A stretch of DNA of 17,580 bases from an uncultured Clostridia bacterium (GTDB lineage Bacteria > Bacillota > Clostridia > Oscillospirales > Acutalibacteraceae). The notes below the pieces were generated by a model that saw only the letters and a program-made list of their open reading frames with translations, searched no databases and was not told the origin of the DNA. The position numbers and the translations under genes are program-made. This document shows positions 6,457 through 12,951 of the stretch, one piece after another. How positions within the stretch are numbered: position 1 is the stretch's first letter; every line of letters begins with the position of its first letter. The stretch is from the NCBI GenBank assembly GCA_947171615.1, contig CAMVYG010000020.1:1-17580 (forward strand). The letters are read 5' to 3'.

Positions 6457-6936
6457 TTATATTTGTGAATTTCTCTGAGAAGCTTTGATGTTTTGTCTGG
6501 TTTTTCGCAGTTCTGCGAGACTTTCCGACAAAGACTCGTCTGTTCTGCGCATCAGATCCTCTACATAGTCGTTGCTGGCCTTCCGCATTTCCTTAAACTT
6601 AGCCTGCGCCTGGGCCAACAGTTCATTGGCCTTAGCCTGCGCCTGCCGAACGATCTCATCCTGCTCAACTAAAGCATCTGCTTTTTCCTGGGCTGCGCGC
6701 AAAATCGAATCAGCCTCTCGGTGGGCCTCATCGATGATCTGGGTACGATCTGCCACAATGGCCTTTGCCTTGCGCACCTCAGTGGGGATCTCTTCCTTGA
6801 TCTCGTCCAGGATCTGGCGCACTTCTTCCCCATCAACGAATACCTTTCCGGCGGAAAGAGGCATTTTCCAGCCTTTCTCCAGCACGTCGTACATCTCTTC
6901 AATAAGGTCTTCAATGGTAGACTGATTGTTGCTCAT
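6457..6936 (-). CDS. Coiled-coil protein of unknown function, ATPase-subunit-H/DivIVA-like
   Basis: The 159-aa product is soluble, highly charged and mostly helical. An N-terminal segment (1-50) contains the pattern LPLSAGKVFVDGEEV-like (KVFVDGEEVRQILDEI at about 31-46), followed by a long Ala/Glu/Lys/Gln-rich coiled coil (about 55-150) with repeats such as QAQAKANELLAQAQAK. I remember related proteins beside coaD in many Clostridia, annotated as hypothetical, ATPase or V-type ATPase subunit H-like; none has a role I can name. Similarity to ATPase subunits may reflect only coiled-coil composition. AAGGA lies about 14 nt before the ATG, which is rather far. It follows coaD by 106 nt and is closed by a strong terminator, so it is probably the last gene of the rsmD-coaD unit. 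Confidence 0.85.
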   Translation of the reverse strand: MSNNQSTIEDLIEEMYDVLEKGWKMPLSAGKVFVDGEEVRQILDEIKEEIPTEVRKAKAIVADRTQIIDEAHREADSILRAAQEKADALVEQDEIVRQAQAKANELLAQAQAKFKEMRKASNDYVEDLMRRTDESLSESLAELRKTRQNIKASQRNSQI

Positions 6937-7042
6937 ACTTAAAAACCCGTTCCTTTCTTCCGCCCGATCTCAGAAATTGCCCTGGTTTCCGGCGTTCTTC
7001 TATAAAATTTCGGCAAAGCCCCATTCCCCGCATACGCAAAAC

Positions 7043-7534
7043 TCAGGGCGTTTTGCACAGCCTATCCTTAATGGTTTGCAGAATGCAGGACGGCACAAAA
7101 TGAGAAATATCTCCGCCAAAGCCCGCTACCTGCTTTACCATACTGGAGCTTAAAAACATGTTTTCCGCACTGGTTGCCAAAAACATGGTCTCTAGCTCCG
7201 GATTCAGCTTTTTATTGGTCAGGGCCTGCTGGAATTCATATTCAAAATCCGACATAGCCCGAAGTCCCTTAACAATGGTCATAGCGCCTTTTTCTCTGGC
7301 GTAATCCGCCAACAGGCCCGTGACCTTATCGATATCCACATTGTGAAGCTGCTCTTCCTCACATACCCTGCGCAGCAACTCCATACGCTCTTCCACAGAA
7401 AAGCTGGCTGTTTTGCTGGGATTTACCGGTACCGCTACAATGATCCGGTCAAAAATACGGCTGGCCCGGCTGATAATATCGAGATGTCCCAAGGTAACAG
7501 GATCAAAACTGCCGGGACAAACTGCTATTCTCAT
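7043..7534 (-). CDS. coaD: CoaD, phosphopantetheine adenylyltransferase
   Basis: Transfers AMP from ATP to 4'-phosphopantetheine, giving dephospho-CoA, the penultimate step of coenzyme A synthesis. The 163-aa product is typical in length and has the nucleotidyltransferase motif GSFDPVTLGH (8-17), the substrate loop VKGLR (88-92), and SSSMVK (129-134), the counterpart of the SSTxxR-type motif near the C-terminus. Its ATG overlaps the rsmD stop in an ATGA arrangement (7531-7534), so the two genes are translationally coupled. A rsmD-coaD pair is common in Bacillota. Confidence 0.98.
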   Translation of the reverse strand: MRIAVCPGSFDPVTLGHLDIISRASRIFDRIIVAVPVNPSKTASFSVEERMELLRRVCEEEQLHNVDIDKVTGLLADYAREKGAMTIVKGLRAMSDFEYEFQQALTNKKLNPELETMFLATSAENMFLSSSMVKQVAGFGGDISHFVPSCILQTIKDRLCKTP

Positions 7535-8100
7535 ACAGGGGCACCCCCTTCTTTTCCGCCGTCAATCTTTCTGCGGTATGATGTAAGCATGATCCTTCCA
7601 TAGCGATACTCTTTGCTTTTGAAAAAGTCCCCTGCCTGCTGGGGCAGCTCCTCTTCCCGAGGGTGCTCACAGAAAACAACGCCCTCAGGCGCCATTCGTT
7701 CCACCACCAACGGTAAAGCCTGCTGCAGCAAACCCGTTTCATAAGGCGGGTCTAAAAAGGCAATATCGAAAAAGGTGCGTTCGCTTTGAAGGAATGCGGC
7801 AAAATCCCTGTGAACGATGCGGACCTGCTTCAAAAAATCGGCGGCGGCCACATTTTGCTCCAGCACCCGGATAGAGGCCGGAAGCGTGTCCACAAACACC
7901 GCCTCGGCTGCTCCGCGGCTTAACGCCTCCAATCCGATCTGGCCGGAGCCTGCAAAGAGATCCAAAAACCGCTTTCCCGCAAGAGAAAACTGCAAGATAT
8001 CAAACAGGGCTTCCTTGACCCGATCTGTGGTAGGACGAACCTGCATCCCCTCCAGAGCGATCAGCTTTTTCCCGCGTTTTGAACCTGAAATGATACGCAT
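7531..8100 (-). CDS. rsmD: RsmD, 16S rRNA m2G966 methyltransferase
   Basis: SAM-dependent N2-methyltransferase acting on G966 of 16S rRNA in the 30S subunit. The 189-aa product begins MRIISG, typical of the family, followed by RPTTDRVKEALF (22-33), the SAM motif FLDLFAGSGQIGLEA (45-59) and the catalytic DPPY (117-120). The start is the ATG at 8100 with a weak AAGG about 12 nt upstream. A near-consensus promoter lies directly upstream (8143-8171). It overlaps coaD by 4 nt. Confidence 0.97.
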   Translation of the reverse strand: MRIISGSKRGKKLIALEGMQVRPTTDRVKEALFDILQFSLAGKRFLDLFAGSGQIGLEALSRGAAEAVFVDTLPASIRVLEQNVAAADFLKQVRIVHRDFAAFLQSERTFFDIAFLDPPYETGLLQQALPLVVERMAPEGVVFCEHPREEELPQQAGDFFKSKEYRYGRIMLTSYRRKIDGGKEGGAPV

Positions 8101-8142
8101 AAAACAAAACGCCTTTCTTCTGCGCCCGGCGATCTTAGGGCT

Positions 8143-8171
8143 ATTATCCCATTATTCCGGCAATCTGTCAA
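8143..8171 (-). promoter_or_regulatory. Sigma-A promoter of rsmD-coaD, overlapping the uvrC stop
   Basis: TTGACA (8171-8166) and GATAAT (8148-8143) on the minus strand are 17 nt apart. The TGA stop of uvrC (8170-8168) lies within the -35 box. No terminator is seen between uvrC and rsmD, so this promoter may supplement read-through. Confidence 0.75.
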
Positions 8172-10057
8172 CCGTTCGGCGCGATTTCCCCAGAATTTTC
8201 CTTCTTTTCTGTCGATTCCTCATGAAAAAAGCGGTACACACGAAGGGCGGCAGGCTTTGTCATACCTGGCGCTTCCTCCAGTTCTTTGAGATCTGCCTCG
8301 CTGACCGCGGCGACTGTTTTGAAATATTTCATCAGCGCTTTGGCTCTGGTTTCTCCAATTCCCTCAATGGAAGTAAGAGTAGAAGAAATGGAAGACTTTT
8401 TGCGCTGCTGCCGATGATAACCGATGGCAAACCGGTGCACTTCATCCTGAATGGAAGATACCAGGGTAAAGGCCCGCCGGGTGGTGCTAATGGCGATTTC
8501 CCCGCCGGTCTGGGCAATGGCACGGGTACGGTGCTTGTCGTCCTTTACCATGCCAAAAAGAGGCACGGTGATCCCCATCTCGTCCAATACAGGCTGAACT
8601 GCCGCCACATGTCCTTTGCCGCCGTCCAGTAAGATCAGATCCGGCAGACGCCCAAAGCCCTCTGTATCCCCTTCCGCCTGATGAGCTTGATATTCCTCAA
8701 AACGCCGCCGGATCACTTCCCGCATAGAACCGTAATCGTCCTGCCCGGACACCGTTTTGATCTTGAACTTGCGGTATGCGGATTTTAGTGGGCGACCATT
8801 TTCAAACACCACCATACCTGCCACATTGTCCGCACCCTGCTGGTTTGAAATATCGTAGGACTCAATATAGGCAGGGGCCTTTTCCAACCCTAAAAGCCTG
8901 CGCAGCTCGTCCAGTGCGGAAGCGTCCCGCCCGGAAGTACCCGTATGCCGGGCAATGCTTTCGGCGGCATTGCTTCGGCACATCTGCACCAATTGGTGCT
9001 GTTCTCCCCTCTGCGGCACTACAATTTTTACTGATTTTCCCCGTTTTTCCGAAAGCCAGCGGGCGATCAGTTCTTCATCCTCCACCGGGCCGTCCATGGC
9101 AATGACCGGCGGGATCCTTTCCCGAATGGCGTAATACTGGCGCAGAAACTCTGAACGCGCCTCCGGATCCGGCTGGCAGCCCTCTGTCAGAAAGCTTTCC
9201 CGGTCGCTGAGCTTCCCGCCTGTAAAACGAAACACCTCAAAGGCGGTGTGGGTTTCTCCCTGGGCAAGAGCAAATACATCCTGCTCCTTTACGCGGCTTG
9301 CCACCACCTTTTGCCGCTCCTTCATTTTATTGATGGCGGTGATCCTGTCCCGCAGCCGGGCGGCAAGCTCAAATTCCATATTTTCCGCTGCCTCTTCCAT
9401 CTTGGCAGTCAGCGCTTTCACCGAGGTGGTGCTGCCGCCTTTGATAAATTCCAGCGCCTCCTGAAAGGCCTCGTTATATTCCTTTTCACTTACCTTTCCC
9501 CGGCATGGAGCGCAGCACTGCTTGATATAGTAATTGAGGCAGGGCCGTCCCTTGCCGAAATCCTGCGGGAACTTTCGCCCGCAGGAAGGCAGCTTAAAAA
9601 TTTTCTGGGCGGAATCAATAGTCTGCCGAATAGACCAAAAGCTCATATAGGGGCCGATATACTTGGCCCCATCGTTTTCGATCTTCTTGACCTCGCTGAT
9701 CCGGGGCCAGGGGCCGCCGCTGATTCGAATATAGCTGTAGCCCTTGTCGTCCTTTAACAGGATATTGTATTTGGGCTGGTTCTGCTTAATGAGGCTGCTT
9801 TCCAGCACCAGGGCTTCAAACTCGCTGTCTGTCACAATATATTCAAACCAATCCACATTGGAAACCATGCGCCTGACCTTTTCATCGTGATTCTTTTCTG
9901 AGCCAAAGTACTGGCTCACCCTGTTTTTCAGAGCCTTTGCCTTACCGATATAAATAATTTCTCCGGCTTTATTGTGCATCAGGTACACGCCGGGAAGCAG
10001 CGGCAGCTTCATGGCCTTTTGCCGCAGCTCCCGCTTTTTTTCTTCCTGCTCTGTCAT
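8168..10057 (-). CDS. uvrC: UvrC, excinuclease ABC subunit C
   Basis: Dual endonuclease of nucleotide excision repair that cuts on both sides of a lesion marked by UvrAB. I chose the ATG at 10057 (629 aa) because AAAGGAGG sits 9 nt upstream; the longer open frame to 10147 runs through a 14-bp hairpin and adds an Arg-rich tail of no family character. Domains: GIY-YIG nuclease with GVY (23-25) and YIG (36-38); cysteines 159, 173, 181/182 and 185, placed like the reported Fe-S ligands of UvrC; UVR motif (about 217-250); RNase H-like nuclease with Asp402, Asp478 (LLDGGKGH) and His541; tandem helix-hairpin-helix (about 560-612). It lies between ptsH and rsmD. I found no clear promoter of its own. 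Confidence 0.98.
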   Translation of the reverse strand: MTEQEEKKRELRQKAMKLPLLPGVYLMHNKAGEIIYIGKAKALKNRVSQYFGSEKNHDEKVRRMVSNVDWFEYIVTDSEFEALVLESSLIKQNQPKYNILLKDDKGYSYIRISGGPWPRISEVKKIENDGAKYIGPYMSFWSIRQTIDSAQKIFKLPSCGRKFPQDFGKGRPCLNYYIKQCCAPCRGKVSEKEYNEAFQEALEFIKGGSTTSVKALTAKMEEAAENMEFELAARLRDRITAINKMKERQKVVASRVKEQDVFALAQGETHTAFEVFRFTGGKLSDRESFLTEGCQPDPEARSEFLRQYYAIRERIPPVIAMDGPVEDEELIARWLSEKRGKSVKIVVPQRGEQHQLVQMCRSNAAESIARHTGTSGRDASALDELRRLLGLEKAPAYIESYDISNQQGADNVAGMVVFENGRPLKSAYRKFKIKTVSGQDDYGSMREVIRRRFEEYQAHQAEGDTEGFGRLPDLILLDGGKGHVAAVQPVLDEMGITVPLFGMVKDDKHRTRAIAQTGGEIAISTTRRAFTLVSSIQDEVHRFAIGYHRQQRKKSSISSTLTSIEGIGETRAKALMKYFKTVAAVSEADLKELEEAPGMTKPAALRVYRFFHEESTEKKENSGEIAPNG

Positions 10058-10085
10058 GCCCTGCCGCCTCCTTTTCCTGAAAATG

Positions 10086-10123
10086 ATCCGGGCCCGGCGA
10101 AAAACATTCCGCCGGGCCCGGAT
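10086..10123 (-). other. Perfect 14-bp GC-rich hairpin just upstream of uvrC
   Basis: ATCCGGGCCCGGCG (10086-10099) is the exact reverse complement of CGCCGGGCCCGGAT (10110-10123), with a 10-nt loop. On the minus strand only CATTTTC follows, so termination would be weak. It ends about 29 nt before the uvrC ATG, outside the ribosome site. It may be a second terminator for ptsH or a leader element for uvrC. Confidence 0.6.
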
Positions 10124-10146
10124 AGAACCTAACGCCTTCGCCTTCA

Positions 10147-10180
10147 CAAAATGAAAGAGGAACCCTGACGGTTCCCTTTC
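10147..10180 (-). terminator. Probable terminator of ptsH
   Basis: GAAAG and GGAACC (10153-10157, 10159-10164) pair with GGTTCC and CTTTC (10070+100 to 10180), leaving one bulged base and a 5-nt loop. On the minus strand ATTTTG follows. It lies about 70 nt after the ptsH stop. The U-tract is short, so efficiency is uncertain. Confidence 0.6.
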
Positions 10181-10249
10181 ATGACATAGCGTTGCATTTT
10201 ATTGACGATTTGAAAACAGACCGTACTGTGCACCGGCAGACGCAGGTTC

Positions 10250-10513
10250 TTACTCAGCAAAACCGGAATTGACCAGATCCACCAAAGAATCTACCGCCTG
10301 CTGCTCGTCAGAACCATCCGCAATAATACGAATCGTCACGCCGCCGACAATACCCAGAGACAAAACGCCCAACAGGCTTTTGGCGTTTACTCTTCTCTCT
10401 TCTTTTTCCACCCAGATAGAAGACTTAAACTCGTTCGCCTTCTGGATAAAAAAGGTGGCAGGGCGGGCATGCAGACCTACCTGATTCTGAACCAGAACTT
10501 CCTTTGCGCACAT
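10250..10513 (-). CDS. ptsH: HPr, phosphocarrier protein of the PTS
   Basis: Small cytoplasmic phosphocarrier passing phosphate from enzyme I to sugar-specific EIIA proteins. When phosphorylated on Ser46 by HPr kinase it serves as co-repressor of CcpA in Bacillota. The 87-aa product has GLHARPA (13-19) with catalytic His15 and NAKSLLGVLSLGI (43-55) with Ser46. Presence of His15 makes it HPr rather than Crh. AGGAG sits about 11 nt before the ATG. It is monocistronic: a strong promoter lies upstream (10609-10636) and a probable terminator downstream. The genes for enzyme I and the kinase are not in the window. Confidence 0.95.
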   Translation of the reverse strand: MCAKEVLVQNQVGLHARPATFFIQKANEFKSSIWVEKEERRVNAKSLLGVLSLGIVGGVTIRIIADGSDEQQAVDSLVDLVNSGFAE

Positions 10514-10608
10514 GCAGCTTCACTCTCCTACACATTAAAAAGTCAGTTTGATTTCAGACTGCTGTAAAAAACAGTCTAACGAACGAAAAGCAACCAGAAA
10601 TTGATACA

Positions 10609-10636
10609 ATTATAGCATATATTTTGCCGCCGTCAA
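10609..10636 (-). promoter_or_regulatory. Sigma-A promoter of ptsH
   Basis: TTGACG (10636-10631) and TATAAT (10614-10609) on the minus strand with a 16-nt spacer. The leader of about 90 nt contains a short AGACTG/CAGTCT stem-loop near 10557-10578. Nothing else identifiable lies in 10640-10793. Confidence 0.85.
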
Positions 10637-10793
10637 CACAGTTTTCCGATTTTTGGATTCCTGAACAGACCCCCAAAATTTTCAAGCCGCCCCTTTGTGC
10701 AACTTGCTTACTATGTTGAAAACTTTTTGCTCACTTTGTTACTCTGAGCCCGGACACAGCGCCATATCCTGTAGCGGAATTGATCTCTTTCAC

Positions 10794-10816
10794 AAAACAG
10801 CTTCGGCTGTTTTTTC
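10794..10816. terminator. Terminator downstream of trmD, usable in both directions
   Basis: AAAACAGC and GCTGTTTT flank a TTCG tetraloop (CGAA on the minus strand). It starts about 26 nt past the trmD stop and is followed by TTTTGTG on the minus strand and by a T run on the plus strand. It closes the ylxM-trmD operon ahead of the ptsH promoter. Confidence 0.8.
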
Positions 10817-10841
10817 CGCGCTTATACAGACCGCTGTTCCT

Positions 10842-11579
10842 TCAGGAAAGTTTTTCTTCCTTTTCCAGGAGCGTTCTGTCTTCCGTGGAAAGTTCCGCCT
10901 TCTCTAAAAGATCCGGCCTGTTCCGCGCCGTAATTTCCAAAGATTTCTCACGCCGCCAGCGCCTGATATTCTCGTGGTGGCCGCTGAGCAGCACAGCCGG
11001 CGCTTCTCTGCCCCGCCAGACCTCTGGGCGGGTGTACTGCGGATATTCCAGAAGCCCTGAAAAATGGCTTTCCTCCGTAAAGCACTCCTGGTCGGAAAGC
11101 ACGCCGGGCAGCATTCTGCTTACCGCATCTGCTAAAATCATGGCGGGCAGCTCACCGCCGGTAAGCACATAATCCCCAATAGAGATCTCCTCGGCTTCGT
11201 ATTCCTCTAAAAGCCGTTCGTCCACTCCTTCATAATGTCCGCAGAGAATCACAATGTTTTCCAGAGACGCCAGCCGTCGGGCATCGGCCTGAGACAGCAC
11301 CCGCCCTCTGGGGGACATATAAAGTATATGCGGCCTTTTTCCCAAATGTTCTGTAAGGGCATCGATTCCCCTGGCAAAGGGCTCGGCCGTCAGCAGCATA
11401 CCCTTTCCGCCGCCGAACACAGTATCGTCTACTCTATGATTTCTTTTGTCCGGAGAAAAATCCCGCAGCTGGTGGCAGCAGATCTGTAAAATGCCCTTTT
11501 TTCTGGCTCTGCCCACAATGCTGGTTCCCAGAACTGGGGGAAACAGCTCAGGAAACAGCGTGAAAATATCCAGTCTCAT
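10842..11579 (-). CDS. trmD: TrmD, tRNA (guanine-37-N1)-methyltransferase
   Basis: SPOUT-class enzyme making m1G37 next to the anticodon, which prevents +1 frameshifting. The 245-aa product begins MRLDIFTLFPELF and shows FGGGKGML (55-62), MSPRG (88-92), GHYEGVDER (114-122) and SIGDYVLTGGE (133-143), which form the trefoil-knot SAM site, plus QYTRP (181-185). It is the last gene of the ylxM-ffh-rpsP-khpA-rimM-trmD operon, 94 nt after rimM, and is followed by a terminator. Ribosome site AAGGA lies about 14 nt from the ATG, which is weak. Confidence 0.98.
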   Translation of the reverse strand: MRLDIFTLFPELFPPVLGTSIVGRARKKGILQICCHQLRDFSPDKRNHRVDDTVFGGGKGMLLTAEPFARGIDALTEHLGKRPHILYMSPRGRVLSQADARRLASLENIVILCGHYEGVDERLLEEYEAEEISIGDYVLTGGELPAMILADAVSRMLPGVLSDQECFTEESHFSGLLEYPQYTRPEVWRGREAPAVLLSGHHENIRRWRREKSLEITARNRPDLLEKAELSTEDRTLLEKEEKLS

Positions 11580-11673
11580 TCAGCCAAAACGCATCCTTTC
11601 TTATTGACAAACACGCAAACATGGATCGATAAAATGCCGAAAAACAAAACCACCAGCTCAAAACAGGCCTGCT

Positions 11674-12198
11674 TCAAGCTTCTATTCCTTCCTCGTCAAA
11701 AATCCCAGGGATCGGCAGCAGTTCGATCACGCCCTCTTCCGGCGCGATTCGCCGGATCATATGGGGCACTGCCGGGAACAGGTATTCTTTTCCCTCCGCA
11801 CTTACGATACGGTACACATCATTGGCTCCGGTAGGAAAAATCTCCTGAAGGGTTCCATAGCGCTTTCCGGTATTGGCGTCGATGGCGGCAAGGCCCAAGA
11901 GATCCTGCAAAAACCAGGTTCCCGCCTTCAGCCCGGCGTCTTCCCTGCACAGATACAGTATTTTCCCGCGAAGAGCTTCTGCTTTCTCTACAGAATCCAC
12001 ATCCCGAAGGGTCAACAGCAGCCGACCCTGATGAATTCGGGAAGAGACAAATCCCGCGTCAGTTTTCCCTTCATCAAACCAGAACCGCTTGATCTTCTTC
12101 AAAAACTCCGCCGAATCCGCCCAGGGCTCCAGACAAAGCTCCCCGCGAACACCGTGGCTTTTCACCACCTGCCCGGCTTCCAAATACTGTTTGAGCAC
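11674..12198 (-). CDS. rimM: RimM, 16S rRNA processing / 30S maturation factor
   Basis: Assists late 30S assembly by binding r-protein S19 and the 16S 3' domain. I chose the GTG at 12198 (174 aa, MLKQYLEAGQVVKSHGVRGE start) because AGGAGG lies 7 nt upstream; the TTG at 12222 would put the ribosome site inside the gene. N-terminal RimM domain with GxxVKSHGVRGEL near residue 9-22, then a PRC-barrel domain (about 90-170) with DLLGL and the C-terminal LLPIPGIFD. A terminator-like hairpin precedes it (12228-12285), so its expression with trmD may depend on read-through. Confidence 0.96.
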   Translation of the reverse strand: MLKQYLEAGQVVKSHGVRGELCLEPWADSAEFLKKIKRFWFDEGKTDAGFVSSRIHQGRLLLTLRDVDSVEKAEALRGKILYLCREDAGLKAGTWFLQDLLGLAAIDANTGKRYGTLQEIFPTGANDVYRIVSAEGKEYLFPAVPHMIRRIAPEEGVIELLPIPGIFDEEGIEA

Positions 12199-12227
12199 AG
12201 CGCTGCCTCCTTTTCCTGCCAACGGAT

Positions 12228-12285
12228 CAAAATAAAAAAGGGCGGCTCTTTTTTCCCTGCTTTTGGGAAAAGAAAGGCGCAGCCC
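12228..12285 (-). terminator. Terminator-like hairpin inside the operon, between khpA and rimM
   Basis: On the minus strand GGGC, a GC-rich part and TTTCTTTTCCC pair imperfectly with GGGAAAAAAGA, GCC and GCCC around an AAAAGCA loop (12240-12285), followed at once by TTTTTTATTTT. It begins about 13 nt after the khpA stop. No promoter is apparent in the ~40 nt between it and rimM, so partial read-through (attenuation) is implied. Confidence 0.7.
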
Positions 12286-12298
12286 ATTTTATTTTCGA

Positions 12299-12535
12299 TC
12301 AGTCGATCTCGACCATGATCTTTTTGTCTTCCCGGGTAGCAGCGGCACGCATGACCACACGAATCGCCTTGGCGATCCTGCCCTGCTTGCCGATCACCCG
12401 GCCCATGTCGTCCTCTGCCACATGCAGATGATAAACGGTGGCGCCGCTTTCCGCTTCCTCCACGGTTACGGATACCTGATCCGGCTTTTCCACCAGACCC
12501 GAGGCGATCACCTTCAGCAATTCCTGCATATTCAT
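12299..12535 (-). CDS. khpA: KhpA (YlqC), KH-domain RNA-binding protein
   Basis: Small single-KH-domain protein that acts with KhpB/Jag as an RNA chaperone and affects cell-size and division in Gram-positives. The product from the ATG at 12535 is 78 aa; AAGGA lies 9 nt upstream. A TTG three codons earlier (12544) is less likely. The KH loop GKQG (49-52) lies in GRVIGKQGRIAKAIR. It sits between rpsP and rimM, its usual place in Bacillota. Confidence 0.96.
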   Translation of the reverse strand: MNMQELLKVIASGLVEKPDQVSVTVEEAESGATVYHLHVAEDDMGRVIGKQGRIAKAIRVVMRAAATREDKKIMVEID

Positions 12536-12590
12536 CGCTTTCAATCCTTTCTGTACGCAATAAAGACGCGGTAACCGTCTCTTTTTCAGA

Positions 12591-12833
12591 TCAGATCACG
12601 CCGTGCTTTTTGAACAGAGTCTTTACGGTATCGGTGGGCTGGGCGCCGTTCTCGATCCACTTCTTAGCCTTTTCCGGATCCACCTTTACTACGCTGGGCT
12701 CTTCCATGGGGTTATAATAACCGATCTCCTCGATAAAACGACCGTCTCTGGGGAAGCGGGAATCCGCCACCACAATACGGTAGAAAGGAGATTTTTTCGC
12801 ACCCATTCTTCTCAGTCTGATTTTTACTGCCAT
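12591..12833 (-). CDS. rpsP: Ribosomal protein S16
   Basis: Primary-binding 30S r-protein. The ATG at 12833 gives 80 aa starting MAVKIRLRRMGAKKSPFYRI, the family signature; GGAGG lies 8 nt upstream. An upstream in-frame start at 12848 would overlap that ribosome site and is rejected. Further conserved parts are VVADSR, GRFIEEIGYYNP and the C-terminal GAQPTDTVKTLFKK. It follows ffh after a 118-nt spacer and leads into khpA. Confidence 0.98.
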   Translation of the reverse strand: MAVKIRLRRMGAKKSPFYRIVVADSRFPRDGRFIEEIGYYNPMEEPSVVKVDPEKAKKWIENGAQPTDTVKTLFKKHGVI

Positions 12834-12902
12834 GATTCTTTCCTCCAATTTTTGATTCTAGCTTACCAAAATAAGTATCCACTAGAGCTTGATAATATCG
12901 AT

Positions 12903-12917
12903 AACGGGGGCTCCCCG
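12903..12917 (-). other. Short hairpin in the ffh-rpsP spacer
   Basis: ACGGGG and CCCCGT form a perfect 6-bp stem around a 3-nt loop. No U-tract follows on the minus strand, so it is not a terminator. It could mark an mRNA processing site that raises rpsP expression over ffh; this is speculative. I see no convincing promoter in the 118-nt spacer. Confidence 0.4.
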
Positions 12918-12951
12918 TGATCTTCCAAAAAGTGATCATCCTTCCGCTTTC

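Noticed and set aside
10058..10147. N-terminal extension of uvrC by 30 codons
   Set aside because: It translates a perfect 14-bp hairpin into an Arg-rich stretch, and the strong AAAGGAGG site belongs to the ATG at 10057.
11604..11633. Plus-strand TTGACA followed 18 nt later by GATAAA, a possible antisense promoter into rimM
   Set aside because: The -10 is poor and nothing on the plus strand downstream is coding or structured. A perfect hexamer alone is expected by chance in intergenic DNA.
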